Below, one piece after another: positions 45,741-54,317 of a DNA stretch of 64,000 bases. This DNA comes from Alistipes sp. An66 (GTDB lineage: Bacteria > Bacteroidota > Bacteroidia > Bacteroidales > Rikenellaceae). Each line of letters begins with the position of its first letter. The stretch's first letter is position 1. Under the pieces are notes generated by a model. The model ran no database searches, was not told where the DNA came from, and was given only the letters and a program-made list of their open reading frames with translations. Location of the stretch: contig NZ_NFHT01000005.1 in the NCBI RefSeq assembly GCF_002161445.1, positions 117,438 to 181,437 on the forward strand. Direction: 5' to 3'. Position numbers and translations under genes: made by a program.

Positions 45741-46520
45741 TCAATGCTCGATTCCCTTGGCTTCCTGCCAGAGGGACTCCATCTCGTCGAGCGTCATATC
45801 ATGAAGCATACGGCCTTCTGCGGCAGCGTGTTCCTCCATGTAATTGAAGCGTTGCATGAACTTGTTGTTCGTGCGGGCCAACGCCGATTCGGGATCCACG
45901 CCGTAGAGCCGCGCCGCGTTGACCAGCGCGAAGAACAGGTCGCCGAATTCGGCTTCGAGATCGGCCTTGCGGCCCGATTTCATCTCGGCTTCGACCTCGC
46001 CGACCTCCTCCTTGACCTTCTCCCAGACATCCTCCTTCCGCTTCCAGTCGAAGCCCGCCCCGGCGGCCTTCTCGCCCATGCGGTAGGCCTTGACCAGTGC
46101 CGGCAGCGAGCGCGGAACCCCGCCCAGCGTACCGCTCTTGCGGTTCTTCTTGCGGAGTTTCAACGCCTCCCAGTTCTCCTTGACCTCTTCGGGCGTATTG
46201 GCGTGGATGTCGCCGTAGACATGCGGATGGCGGTAGATCAGCTTGTCGCACAGGGCGTTGGCTACGTCGCCGAAATCGAAGGCTCCCTCCTCTTCGCCGA
46301 GTTTCGAGTAGAAGACCACGTGCAGCAGCAGGTCGCCCAGCTCCTCCTTGATTCCATCCAGATTGCGGTCCGTGATGGCGTCGGCCAGTTCGTAGGTCTC
46401 CTCGATGGTGTTGCTGCGGAGCGACTCGAAGGTCTGCTCCCGGTCCCACGGACACTCGCGGCGCAGGGTGTTCATCACTTCCAGCAGCCGGGCCGTAGCT
46501 TTCAGACGTTTGTCTTCCAT
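45741..46520 (-). CDS. mazG: Nucleoside triphosphate pyrophosphohydrolase MazG
   Basis: A 259-residue enzyme that hydrolyses NTPs/dNTPs to monophosphates plus pyrophosphate. Two MazG domains are recognisable: the first with NTIEETYELADAI and EELGDLLLHVVF (Mg-binding Glu/Asp residues), the second with VKEEVGEVEAEMKSG and EAEFGDLFFALVN. The length matches E. coli MazG (263). The start ATG at 46520 (MEDKRLKATARLL) gives the usual N-terminus; the open frame above contains the promoter. It is divergent from the GH20 gene. Confidence 0.94.
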   Translation of the reverse strand: MEDKRLKATARLLEVMNTLRRECPWDREQTFESLRSNTIEETYELADAITDRNLDGIKEELGDLLLHVVFYSKLGEEEGAFDFGDVANALCDKLIYRHPHVYGDIHANTPEEVKENWEALKLRKKNRKSGTLGGVPRSLPALVKAYRMGEKAAGAGFDWKRKEDVWEKVKEEVGEVEAEMKSGRKADLEAEFGDLFFALVNAARLYGVDPESALARTNNKFMQRFNYMEEHAAAEGRMLHDMTLDEMESLWQEAKGIEH

Positions 46521-46546
46521 GTCGTAAATCGTATTTACCGTTCCTG

Positions 46547-46583
46547 CAAAGGTAGTGTTTTCGGCGAAAAAATCGTAACTTTG
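46547..46583. promoter_or_regulatory. Divergent -7 elements of mazG and the GH20 gene
   Basis: TACCTTTG on the minus strand (46554-46547) faces mazG; TAACTTTG on the plus strand (46576-46583) faces the GH20 gene. Both match TAnnTTTG exactly; -33 boxes at the normal distance are not convincing. Confidence 0.5.
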
Positions 46584-46608
46584 TGTTTGACAAATTTGCA
46601 GTTCCCGC

Positions 46609-48798
46609 ATGAAAAGACTCCTTACGCTCCTTTGCGCCGCGCTCTGCGGCGGACTCCTTCTGGCTTCGGCACAGCCGGCCGACGGACACCGCATCTCCCG
46701 TCCGGGGAGCTTCACCTTCGGACCCGCCACGACGATCGCCGCCGATGCGGCACTGGAACCGCTGGCCCGCTACCTGGCCGGATACCTCGGCTGCGCGATC
46801 CGCAACGACGTGACCGGCGACGGGGTCGTGGCGCTGACGCTCGACGCTGCTTCGGACGACGCGAGTCCGGAGGCTTACCGGCTGGAAATCACGCCGGAAC
46901 ACATCCGCATCGGAGGCTGCACTTACGGAGGTGCGTTCAACGGCGTTCAGGCGCTGCTGCGCCTCCTGCCGCCCGCGGTCTATGCCCGGCAGGGGCTGGC
47001 GTCGGGGACCGAAGTGGCCTGTGGCGTGATCGAGGATGCGCCGCGCTTCGCCTACCGGGGCATGATGCTCGACGTGGCGAGAACGTGGGTCGGACCGGCG
47101 GGAGTGATGCGTTATATAGACCTGCTTGCCTGCCACAATATCAATAAGTTGCACCTGCACCTCTCGGACGACGAAGGGTGGCGCATCGAGATCCGTTCGC
47201 ATCCCGAACTGGCCGAGGTGGGCGGATTCCGCGGCGGAGACTCGCCCGTGAAGGCCGTATACGGCAAGTGGTCAGAGAAATACGGCGGTTACTTCACACA
47301 GGAGGAGATGCGCGGGCTGATCCGCTACGCCGCCGAGCGCAACATCGAGATCATCCCCGAAATCGACCTCCCGGGACACAGCCGCAACATCGCCTCGCTG
47401 CATCCCGAGATCCGCTGCAACTATCCGCCCGACACCGTCTCGACCAACGGCTACGACTACCGCTCGGCGTGGTGCGTGGCCCGTGAGGAGAACTACCGGC
47501 TGTTGGAGGATATTCTGGGCGAAATCTGCGAACTCTTCCCCTCGGAGTACATCCACGTGGGCGGCGACGAGGTTGACATGTCGCAGTGGAAACGCTGCCC
47601 CGACTGTCAGGCCCTGATGCGGCAGCGCGGCATGAATGATCCCCACCAGCTGGAAGACCTCTTCATGGAGCGCATGGCCGCCATCCTCGCCCGCCACGGC
47701 AAGCGTCCCGCCGTCTGGAACGAGGCCGTGCGCACGGGCGGCTTCACCCGCGAGAGCCGCGTACACGGCTGGGAGAGCGTCAAGGCGTGTCTCGACGCCA
47801 CGGCAAAGGGGTATCAGACGATCGTCATGCCCGGCGAATACTTCTATTTCGACATGCGCCAGACGCCCCGTGAGGACGGACACGACTGGGCCGCCGTCTT
47901 CGACGCCCGCAAGGTCTACGGATTCGACTTCGCACGCGCCGGGTTCTCCGCGGAGCAGCTGCGGCATGTCGTCGGGTTGTCCGGGGCCTTTTGGAGCGAA
48001 GCCTACGTCTCGCACGAGCCCGAAAAGCCCGACTACCTCGACTATATGACCTTCCCGCGCATCTGCGCCCTTGCCCGCATCGCGTGGAGCGGCAACGACG
48101 AAGGCTGGGACGCCTATTACCGGGAGTTGAAGGAGCAACATTACCCGCGCATGGCCGCCATGGGGATCCGTTTCCGGTTGTTCCCGCCGAAGGTAGCCTA
48201 TGCGGCCCCGAAGGCGGCGGGCGGCAGCGGCGTGCTCACCGTCACGTCCGAGGAGGGAACAGAGGTCTTCTACCTTGTGGACGGGTCCGACAGGGAGCAC
48301 CGCTACACGGGCCCCGTCCGCACGGACCAACCCTGGAAATACCGCTTTTACACCCGCTACGGCACGGCACGGAGCCCCTATGCGGCCGATGATTCGCGCT
48401 GGCGGACGATCCGCCCGGCGCTGGTGATCGAGACCTCGATGGGCGAAAGTGAACGGTTTCCCTACACCAATGCCTCCACATATCGCGGGCTCGCACGAAC
48501 CCGCCGCGCCTGTCGCCAGCAGGACTGGATCCTCTACACCTTTGAAAAGCCGGTTACATGCCGCGAAATGTTCCTGCAAACCGGAAACCGGCAGCTGCCC
48601 AAGACGATCATCACGACGGGGTATGCCGAAGTCTCCTATGACGGCGCGCGGTTCGAGCGTGCGGCCGAACTGGAAAAGGGGAGTGCGACGCTCCGTCCCG
48701 AGCGTCCCGTGAAGGCCGTGCGGATCGTCTCGACCTGCGACGACAACGGCACGCCCTACGTCACCATTCAGCCCCCGCAGGTGCTGCCGCGGTTATAG
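46609..48798 (+). CDS. Beta-N-acetylhexosaminidase (GH20)
   Basis: A 729-residue exported glycoside hydrolase removing terminal GlcNAc/GalNAc from glycans, such as host mucin or glycoprotein chains. A signal peptide (MKRLLTLLCAALCGGLLLASA) is followed by an N-terminal GH20b domain, then the TIM barrel with LHLHLSDDEGWRIEIRSHPE, IIPEIDLPGHSRN and the catalytic HVGGDEVDMSQW near residue 320 (Asp-Glu pair). A C-terminal region (from about residue 530) resembles chitobiase C-terminal and F5/8-type sandwich domains (VTSEEGTEVFYLVDG, YASxxGLARTRRACRQ). All catalytic residues are present. The family is typical of gut Bacteroidales. The next 230 bases before dinB show nothing recognisable. Confidence 0.93.
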   Translation: MKRLLTLLCAALCGGLLLASAQPADGHRISRPGSFTFGPATTIAADAALEPLARYLAGYLGCAIRNDVTGDGVVALTLDAASDDASPEAYRLEITPEHIRIGGCTYGGAFNGVQALLRLLPPAVYARQGLASGTEVACGVIEDAPRFAYRGMMLDVARTWVGPAGVMRYIDLLACHNINKLHLHLSDDEGWRIEIRSHPELAEVGGFRGGDSPVKAVYGKWSEKYGGYFTQEEMRGLIRYAAERNIEIIPEIDLPGHSRNIASLHPEIRCNYPPDTVSTNGYDYRSAWCVAREENYRLLEDILGEICELFPSEYIHVGGDEVDMSQWKRCPDCQALMRQRGMNDPHQLEDLFMERMAAILARHGKRPAVWNEAVRTGGFTRESRVHGWESVKACLDATAKGYQTIVMPGEYFYFDMRQTPREDGHDWAAVFDARKVYGFDFARAGFSAEQLRHVVGLSGAFWSEAYVSHEPEKPDYLDYMTFPRICALARIAWSGNDEGWDAYYRELKEQHYPRMAAMGIRFRLFPPKVAYAAPKAAGGSGVLTVTSEEGTEVFYLVDGSDREHRYTGPVRTDQPWKYRFYTRYGTARSPYAADDSRWRTIRPALVIETSMGESERFPYTNASTYRGLARTRRACRQQDWILYTFEKPVTCREMFLQTGNRQLPKTIITTGYAEVSYDGARFERAAELEKGSATLRPERPVKAVRIVSTCDDNGTPYVTIQPPQVLPRL

Positions 48799-49028
48799 GC
48801 CGGCGGCAGGGTCGGTGGGGTACGGAAAAGGCGGAGCGGAGTGGTGAAAGGCGGCATCGGCATCGGGCGGGCAGAATGCGTGTGAGACCGGGATGCGGAG
48901 TGTCGGCAGGGTAGCCGGGATGTCGCGAAAAGAATCGTTGCCGGGGCCGGAGTGGGAACGGCGCGGAAAACGGACGAGCCAAAGTGGGAAGGGAAGGAAC
49001 GGGGAGGGTAGGCGTGTCGCGCAAGCCG

Positions 49029-50084
49029 TCAGAAGTCGAAACGAAGCTGGATGCAATCGGTGCAGGCTTCGGGCGTGTTGCCCACCGTGAGTCCGATCAG
49101 GCGCACCTTCCGGCCGCGGAGATTCACCCCGGCAAGCAGCTCCTCGGCGATCCGGGCCAGCTGCATTTCGTCCTCGATCGCCGAGAGCAGCGTCTTCGAA
49201 CGCGTGATCTGCCGGAAATTGTCGTATTTGAGTTTCAGAACCACCGTCTTGCCCCGGAATTCATGCCGCTGCAACCGCGCCCAGACCTCCTCCCGGACGC
49301 CGTCCAACTCCTGTTGCAGGCGCAGCCGGTCGTCGATGTCCTCGGCGAAGGTCGTCTCGGCGCCCAGCGACTTGCGGACCCGGTTCGGCGTGACGGCCCG
49401 GTTGTCGATTCCCCGTGCATAGCCGTAGTAGGCATGGCCCGCCTTCCCGAACTGGTGCACGAGCGCCGACTCCTCCCATTGCCGCAGGTCTGCTCCCGTA
49501 CGGATCCCCAGGCGGTGCATCCGCTCGGCCGTCACCGCCCCGATCCCGAAAAAGCGTTCGACGGGAAGCGTCGCCACGAACGACTCGATCTCGGCAGGGG
49601 CGATGGTGAAGAGCCCGTCGGGCTTGCGGTAGTCCGAGGCGATCTTCGCCAGCATCTTGTTCACCGAGACGCCCGCCGAAGCCGTGAGGTGCGTCTCGGC
49701 GAGGATCCGCGCCTTGATCTCCCGGGCTACGAGCGTCGCCGAACGCACGTGCGAGACATCCAGAAAGGCCTCGTCCAGCGACAGCGGCTCGACCAGATCC
49801 GTATATTCGCGGAAGATGGCGCGGATCTGCTGCGAAACCGCCTTGTAGACCTCGAAACGCGCCGGAATGAAGATCAGATCGGGGCACAGCCGTCTGGCGA
49901 CGGTCGACGAAAGCGCCGAATGCACGCCGTAGGGGCGGGCTTCGTAGCTGGCCGTAGCCACCACGCCCCGCGGTCCGTCGTGTCCCACGGCGATCGGACG
50001 TCCCCGCAGCGCCGGGTTGTCGCGCTGCTCCACCGCGGCAAAGAAGGCGTCCATGTCGATATGTATGATCTTGCGCTGCGGCAT
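49029..50084 (-). CDS. dinB: DNA polymerase IV
   Basis: A 351-residue Y-family translesion polymerase. Catalytic motifs: HIDMDAFFAAVEQRDNP (residues ~6-22) and PLSLDEAFLDVSHV (~103-112); the steric gate and Tyr-Arg region YEARPYGV and the helix-hairpin-helix FFGIGAVTAERMHRLGI are intact. The C-terminal little-finger domain ends RKVRLIGLTVGNTPE. It lacks the usual C-terminal clamp-binding QLxLF motif in an obvious form, but ends QLRFDF, which is likely a shortened version. It is convergent with the GH20 gene and is preceded by a DUF4186 gene. Confidence 0.95.
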   Translation of the reverse strand: MPQRKIIHIDMDAFFAAVEQRDNPALRGRPIAVGHDGPRGVVATASYEARPYGVHSALSSTVARRLCPDLIFIPARFEVYKAVSQQIRAIFREYTDLVEPLSLDEAFLDVSHVRSATLVAREIKARILAETHLTASAGVSVNKMLAKIASDYRKPDGLFTIAPAEIESFVATLPVERFFGIGAVTAERMHRLGIRTGADLRQWEESALVHQFGKAGHAYYGYARGIDNRAVTPNRVRKSLGAETTFAEDIDDRLRLQQELDGVREEVWARLQRHEFRGKTVVLKLKYDNFRQITRSKTLLSAIEDEMQLARIAEELLAGVNLRGRKVRLIGLTVGNTPEACTDCIQLRFDF

Positions 50085-50164
50085 CGTCGGTTTCGGTTTA
50101 TTCTTTTACAAGTTATTGCAGCCGGGCAGGCCGAAAAGCGGGTAATCGGGGACCGCAGCCGCAA

Positions 50165-50635
50165 CTACCGGGCCATCTGCCGCCCGATCCACGCCATCAG
50201 CACCTCCACGACATACGCCTGTTCGGCCTCCGTCAGCGGACGGCCCGCCGGGATGCCGTGCCACTTGGCGAGACATCCCCGGCAGCAGCACCCCGTGGCG
50301 TGCTGCGCCACGAAGACCGGATGCCCCCGCATCGGGGTCTGACGCCCGTCGTTGGGCGGGAAGGCCGGGGCGAGCCGCTGTCGGACAAAATCCCCGGCAT
50401 GCTGCCGGATCGTTGCAAGGCCCTTCGCCGCGATATAGTCCAGCTCCGTCGTCCGCAGTCGGAAGCGGCTCCGGAACGCCGACCGGGAGAGACGTTCGAA
50501 AAGAGCGCCCAATGCTTCGGCCGGAAGTGCCGGCACAGACTCTTCTGCCAATACCGAAGACCGCCCCGCCTCCGGAGACGGAGCGGCGGGGCAGTCGGCA
50601 AAGAGTTCGGGATCAGGTGCAACCCTCCGTTTCAT
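50165..50635 (-). CDS. DUF4186 domain-containing protein
   Basis: A 156-residue protein. After a disordered Pro/Ala-rich start of about 40 residues, the C-terminal 110 residues have the DUF4186 pattern: LSRSAFRSRFRLRTTELDYI, DFVRQRLAPAFPPNDG, RGHPVFVAQHATGCCCRGCLAKWHGIP. Three consecutive Cys plus a fourth four positions on, and the His residues, suggest a metal site. The function is unknown. It precedes dinB by 80 bases and follows the lipoprotein nitroreductase by 29 bases on the same strand. The first Met could also be later, as the N-terminus is not conserved. Confidence 0.82.
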   Translation of the reverse strand: MKRRVAPDPELFADCPAAPSPEAGRSSVLAEESVPALPAEALGALFERLSRSAFRSRFRLRTTELDYIAAKGLATIRQHAGDFVRQRLAPAFPPNDGRQTPMRGHPVFVAQHATGCCCRGCLAKWHGIPAGRPLTEAEQAYVVEVLMAWIGRQMAR

Positions 50636-50664
50636 GGTCCCAGTTTCGTGCGGCGGGGACTCCG

Positions 50665-51300
50665 TCAGTCGATGAACCGCACCTTCGACTCGTCGCGCGG
50701 TTTGGCCTCCGGCGACTCGTCCGGATAGCCTACACCGATGGCATAGAGCAGTTTGTAATCCTCCGGCAGGCCCAGTTTTTCCAGGTAGGGTGCGGCTTCG
50801 GGCGCATCCGTCATGAAGCGCGTCGGGCCGCCCAGGCAGCAGGTGCCCAGCCCCAGCGACTGCGCCGCGAGAAGCATGTTCTCACCCAACAATCCGCAAT
50901 CCAGCTGTCCGCTGCCGTCCGCCGGCGAGGCGATGAAGATCACCGCCGGGGCGTTGCGGAACATGTTCCTGAAATTCGGGTCCTCGGCAGCCTTCGGGTT
51001 GGCCCTCGTGTAGAGCGCCGTCAGACCGTCGATGTAGGCCGCGTCGTCCACCACGCGGACCGCCCACGGCTGTTTGTTCAGTCCGCTCGGGGCATTGATG
51101 CCGCATTTCACGATCAGTTCGAGTTTCTCCCGCTCGACGGGTTGCGCCGTGTACTTGCGGATGCTCCGACGTGCCAGAATCGTCTCGATCACCGCATTCT
51201 CCCCCGCGGGGGATGTCTCCGGCTGCGAACCGCCCTGCGGCGCGCAGCCCGTCATGGCCAGCAACCCGGCGCACAGCCAGGCCATTTTCCGTGCATTCAT
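50665..51300 (-). CDS. Lipoprotein-type nitroreductase family protein
   Basis: A 211-residue protein combining a lipoprotein signal peptide (MNARKMAWLCAGLLAMTGC, lipobox AMTGC) with a nitroreductase fold: VIETILARRSIRKYTAQPVE (FMN phosphate Arg), CGINAPSGLNKQPWAVRVV (FMN contact), DCGLLGENMLLAAQSLGLGTC and LYAIGVGYPDESPEAKPR. Nitroreductases are generally cytoplasmic; anchoring to a membrane by a lipid, and probably in the periplasm, is unusual, and would require the cofactor to be loaded after export. The start was chosen at 51300; a longer open frame lies upstream but shows no signal peptide. It is followed by DUF4186. Confidence 0.85.
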   Translation of the reverse strand: MNARKMAWLCAGLLAMTGCAPQGGSQPETSPAGENAVIETILARRSIRKYTAQPVEREKLELIVKCGINAPSGLNKQPWAVRVVDDAAYIDGLTALYTRANPKAAEDPNFRNMFRNAPAVIFIASPADGSGQLDCGLLGENMLLAAQSLGLGTCCLGGPTRFMTDAPEAAPYLEKLGLPEDYKLLYAIGVGYPDESPEAKPRDESKVRFID

Positions 51301-51418
51301 AAGGTCTCTTTTTTTGTGTCGCCTAAAATTACGCATAAAAACTGATTCGGAAAAGCGTTGGCCCGCTTTTTTTGTCCCGAAGCGGGGAGGACGGGTCCGG
51401 CACCCTTCAAAAAACCGC

Positions 51419-51447
51419 AAAAAAAGGGCCGCCCCGGGGCGGCCCTT
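51419..51447 (-). terminator. Terminator after pheT
   Basis: A perfect GC-rich palindrome AAGGGCCGCCCC with GGGGCGGCCCTT (51424-51447), followed on the minus strand by a T5 or longer run (51419-51423). It lies 28 bases after the pheT stop. Confidence 0.85.
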
Positions 51448-51474
51448 CCTCCGTAATCGCTCTCCGGACTCCGG

Positions 51475-53940
51475 TCAGGCACGGACCGTGGCCCCGCAGC
51501 GCTGCTCGAACTGCCGCGCGAGGTTCGTCATCACGCGCTCGATCGTCTTGTCGTCGAGCGTGCGGCTCTTGTCTTCCAGCACGAAGCTCAACGCATAGGA
51601 CTTCTTCCCCTCGGGGAGCTTGTCGCCCTCGTAGACGTCGAACAGCGAAACGCTCTTCAGGAGCTTCCGCTCCGTTGCGAAGGCCGTCTCACGCAGCTGC
51701 GCAAAGGTCGTCTGCCGATCCACCAGCAGCGCCAGGTCGCGTTTTACCTCCGGATATTTCGACAGCTCCCCGGCTGCGATCTTCTGTTTCTTCGTCGACT
51801 TCACCAGCGCATCGAAGTTCAGTTCCAGGTAGTAGACCTCCTGCTTGACATCCATGCGGCGGCGGATCTTCGGGGCAACCGTACCGATCTGCATCAGCGG
51901 CTTGCCGTTCAGTTCCACCGAGAGGCCCTCGCCGAAGAGATCGCTCTGCAACGGTTCGCTCTTCAAGGCGTAGATGTCCAGCCCGAAGCGGCGCAGCAGC
52001 TTTTCGGCAACGGCGCGCAGCGTGAAGAACGACGCCTTTTCGGGTTTCGTGTTCCACGACTGGGGCTCGGTCGTGCCCGTCACGGCCACCGCCAGCCGGT
52101 ACTCCTCGGAGTAGGCCGCCAGGCGGTTCTCCTCCGTGCGCTTCGCGGCGTCGTAGAAGTAGCAGTTGCCGAACTCGTAGAGCATCAGATCGCCGTTCTT
52201 GTGGTTGATGTTCAGCGCAACGGCCTCCATCATGTTGAACAGCAGCGTCTGGCGCATGACGTTCAGGTCCGCGCTCAACGGATTCAGGATCCGCACGCAC
52301 CGATCAGCCGGGTACGACGTCAGGCCGTCGTAGTAGGAGCCCTTCGTCAGCGAGTTCGACATGATCTCCGTGAAGCCGTTGGCCGTCAGGAAGTCCGCCG
52401 CCAGGTTCATCAGCTTCGGACGGTCGGGTTTCGGCGCGTAGGAGAGCGTCGAGCGAACCCGCGCGGGGATCTCCACGTTGTTGTAGCCGTAGATGCGCAG
52501 GATCTCCTCCACGAGGTCCGCCTCACGCTGCACGTCCACCCGGTAGGGCGGCACGGCCACCGTCAGCACGTCGCCCTGCTCCGAAAGAACCTTCACATCC
52601 AGTGCAGCGAGGATCGTGCGGATCGTCTCCTCGGGAATCTCCTTGCCGATCAGCATCCGGGCCCGCGAAAGCGAGAAGCCGAAGACGAAATCCGCGGCCG
52701 GCTGCGGACACAGGTCCGTGATGTCGCTCGAAATCGTACCTCCGGCCAGCTCCTTCATCAGCAGCGCGGCCCGCATCGCGGCGTAGACCTGCAAGTTCGG
52801 ATCCACGCCCCGCTCGAAGCGGAACGACGAGTCGGTATTCAGCCCGAAGCGTTTGGCCGTCTTGCGCACCCAAACCGGGTTGAAGCAGGCACTCTCGATG
52901 AAGACGTTGGTCGTCGTGTCGCTGATGCCCGAATCCAAACCGCCGAAAACCCCAGCAATGCACATCGGGCGCTCGGCCGAGCAGATCATCAGGTCGCGCT
53001 CCGTGAGTTTGCGCTCCACGCCGTCCAGCGTCACGAACGGAGTTCCCTCGGCGCAGGTGCGGACCACCACCTCGCGTCCCTCGATCTTGTCGGCGTCGAA
53101 GGCGTGCAGCGGCTGGCCCAGCTCGAACAGGACGAAGTTCGTGATGTCCACCAGATTGTTCTTCGGGTTGATGCCCGCGGCGCGCAGACAGTTCTGCATC
53201 CATTCCGGCGAAGGGCCGATCTTGCAGCCCGTGACCGTCACGCCCGCATAGCGAGGGCAGGCCTCCGTGTTCTCGACCCGGATCTTCACCTCCAGGTCGT
53301 GGTTGTCCGCGGCGAAGGCCGATACATCCGGCCACCGTACCTCGGCAGCCTCGCCCCGGCTCCGCAGCCATGCCGCCAGGTCGCGCGCCACGCCGATATG
53401 CGACGCCGCATCCACGCGGTTGGGCGTCAGGCCGATCTCGATCAGGTAGTCGTCCTCGACGTGCAGGTACTCGCGGGCGCTCATGCCCACGGGGGCATCC
53501 GCCGGAAGCTCCATGATCCCCGCGTGCGACGTCCCGATGCCGAGTTCATCCTCGGCGCAGAGCATGCCCAGCGACTCCACGCCGCGGATCTTCGAGCGCT
53601 TGATCTTGAACTCCTCGTCGCCGCCGTTGGGGTAGAGCACCGCGCCGATCTTCGCGCAGAGCACTTTCAGCCCGGCCCGGCAGTTCGCGGCCCCGCAGAC
53701 GATCCGCAGCGGTTCGCCCTCGCCGACGTCCACCGTCGTGACGTGCAGGTGGTCCGAATCCGGGTGGTCCTCACACGTCAGCACCTCGCCGACCACGACC
53801 CCCGCAAGACCGCCCTTCACGGTCTCGATCTTCTCGAAGCCCTCGACCTCCAGGCCGATATCCGTAAGCACCTCGGCGATCCGCTCGGCCGGAAGGTCCG
53901 TCGCGAGGTAGCGTTTGAGCCAGTTGTACGAAATATTCAT
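51475..53940 (-). CDS. pheT: Phenylalanine--tRNA ligase subunit beta
   Basis: An 821-residue subunit of the alpha2beta2 synthetase. Domains in order: N-terminal tRNA-binding (OB) domain (~40-150; VGEVLTCEDHPDSDHLHVTTVDVG, GLKVLCAKIGAVL), B3/B4 with the editing site (DYLIEIGLTPNRVDAASHIGVARDLA), B5 DNA-binding-like domain, and the C-terminal FDX-ACB anticodon-binding domain (ISKYPEVKRDLALLVD, VSLFDVYEGDKLPEGKKSYAL). Start is ATG 53940 (MNISYNWLKRYL). pheS is not next to it, which is usual in Bacteroidota. A -7 element TACTTTTG lies at 53980-53973 on the minus strand. Confidence 0.97.
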   Translation of the reverse strand: MNISYNWLKRYLATDLPAERIAEVLTDIGLEVEGFEKIETVKGGLAGVVVGEVLTCEDHPDSDHLHVTTVDVGEGEPLRIVCGAANCRAGLKVLCAKIGAVLYPNGGDEEFKIKRSKIRGVESLGMLCAEDELGIGTSHAGIMELPADAPVGMSAREYLHVEDDYLIEIGLTPNRVDAASHIGVARDLAAWLRSRGEAAEVRWPDVSAFAADNHDLEVKIRVENTEACPRYAGVTVTGCKIGPSPEWMQNCLRAAGINPKNNLVDITNFVLFELGQPLHAFDADKIEGREVVVRTCAEGTPFVTLDGVERKLTERDLMICSAERPMCIAGVFGGLDSGISDTTTNVFIESACFNPVWVRKTAKRFGLNTDSSFRFERGVDPNLQVYAAMRAALLMKELAGGTISSDITDLCPQPAADFVFGFSLSRARMLIGKEIPEETIRTILAALDVKVLSEQGDVLTVAVPPYRVDVQREADLVEEILRIYGYNNVEIPARVRSTLSYAPKPDRPKLMNLAADFLTANGFTEIMSNSLTKGSYYDGLTSYPADRCVRILNPLSADLNVMRQTLLFNMMEAVALNINHKNGDLMLYEFGNCYFYDAAKRTEENRLAAYSEEYRLAVAVTGTTEPQSWNTKPEKASFFTLRAVAEKLLRRFGLDIYALKSEPLQSDLFGEGLSVELNGKPLMQIGTVAPKIRRRMDVKQEVYYLELNFDALVKSTKKQKIAAGELSKYPEVKRDLALLVDRQTTFAQLRETAFATERKLLKSVSLFDVYEGDKLPEGKKSYALSFVLEDKSRTLDDKTIERVMTNLARQFEQRCGATVRA

Positions 53941-54071
53941 ATCGTCGAATTTTGAATTTGCAGACAATCATGCAAAAGTAGTAATTTTTCCCGAAAGTAC
54001 GTCCGTTTCGCCCCGTGATTTCTCGTTCCGCCGCCCTTTATATACAGGTACCGAAAATAATTCGTAAAAAA

Positions 54072-54103
54072 TTTGCATTTTCCGGCCCGGCGTTTTATAT
54101 TTG
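54072..54103 (+). promoter_or_regulatory. Promoter of the trp leader / trpB2
   Basis: TTTG at 54072-54075, a 20-base spacer and TATATTTG at 54096-54103, an exact Bacteroidota promoter. The leader ORF ATG follows 19 bases after the -7 box, so the transcript starts just before the leader peptide. Confidence 0.75.
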
Positions 54104-54122
54104 CAAAAAGCTAATCGGAAAC

Positions 54123-54209
54123 ATGCTTCGGAATTTCAACATACAGACTTGGTGGTGGCACCCGTTGACGCTCGTGAACAATGAGTGCGCCCCGTCGCGT
54201 GTATGGTAA
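54123..54209 (+). CDS. Tryptophan-rich leader peptide of trpB2
   Basis: A 28-residue ORF starting with ATG 19 bases downstream of the -7 box. Residues 10-12 are three consecutive Trp codons (TWWWH) and the last sense codon before the TAA is also Trp, so four of 28 codons are Trp, although Trp is normally rare. This is what a ribosome-mediated attenuator leader peptide looks like. It lies directly ahead of a tryptophan synthase beta gene. It encodes no signal peptide and no recognisable protein. The regulatory role is inferred from sequence; no ribosome-stalling data are available. Confidence 0.8.
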   Translation: MLRNFNIQTWWWHPLTLVNNECAPSRVW

Positions 54210-54248
54210 GGCCGAATCGAATACACCCCGCAAGCCCGTTGTTTACGA
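54172..54248 (+). promoter_or_regulatory. Candidate antiterminator of the trpB2 attenuator
   Basis: TCGTGAACAATG (54172-54183) can pair with CGTTGTTTACGA (54237-54248) over 12 base pairs (two of them G-U). The downstream segment is the left arm of the intrinsic terminator, so the two structures exclude each other. The upstream segment is within the leader ORF, 14 bases after the Trp codon run, where it would remain uncovered by a ribosome stalled at those codons. A weak alternative (CGTTG at 54163-54167 with CAATG at 54179-54183) could mask it. Confidence 0.7.
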
Positions 54249-54270
54249 AACAGTAAGCAGCGGGCTTTTT
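54232..54270 (+). terminator. Attenuator terminator before trpB2
   Basis: A 15-bp stem, AAGCCCGTTGTTTAC (54232-54246) with GTAAGCAGCGGGCTT (54253-54267), two G-U pairs, a 6-base loop, and a T run to 54270. It sits 47 bases before the trpB2 start codon and after the leader ORF stop, with no other gene to terminate, so it can only act by regulating trpB2. Confidence 0.85.
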
Positions 54271-54317
54271 CTTGTCCGGATACGCAAGACATCAAATAAC
54301 TCAAATTTCCAAACGCC

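Noticed and set aside
48799..49028. Possible small gene between GH20 and dinB
   Set aside because: The 230-base gap is G-rich and shows only short overlapping frames with no homologous pattern or promoter; I see nothing supportable in it.
53771..53971. A short ORF overlapping the pheT start as a possible Phe leader
   Set aside because: It begins MIVCKFKIRRYEYF and has no run of Phe codons and no terminator/antiterminator pair between it and pheT, so attenuation is not supported.
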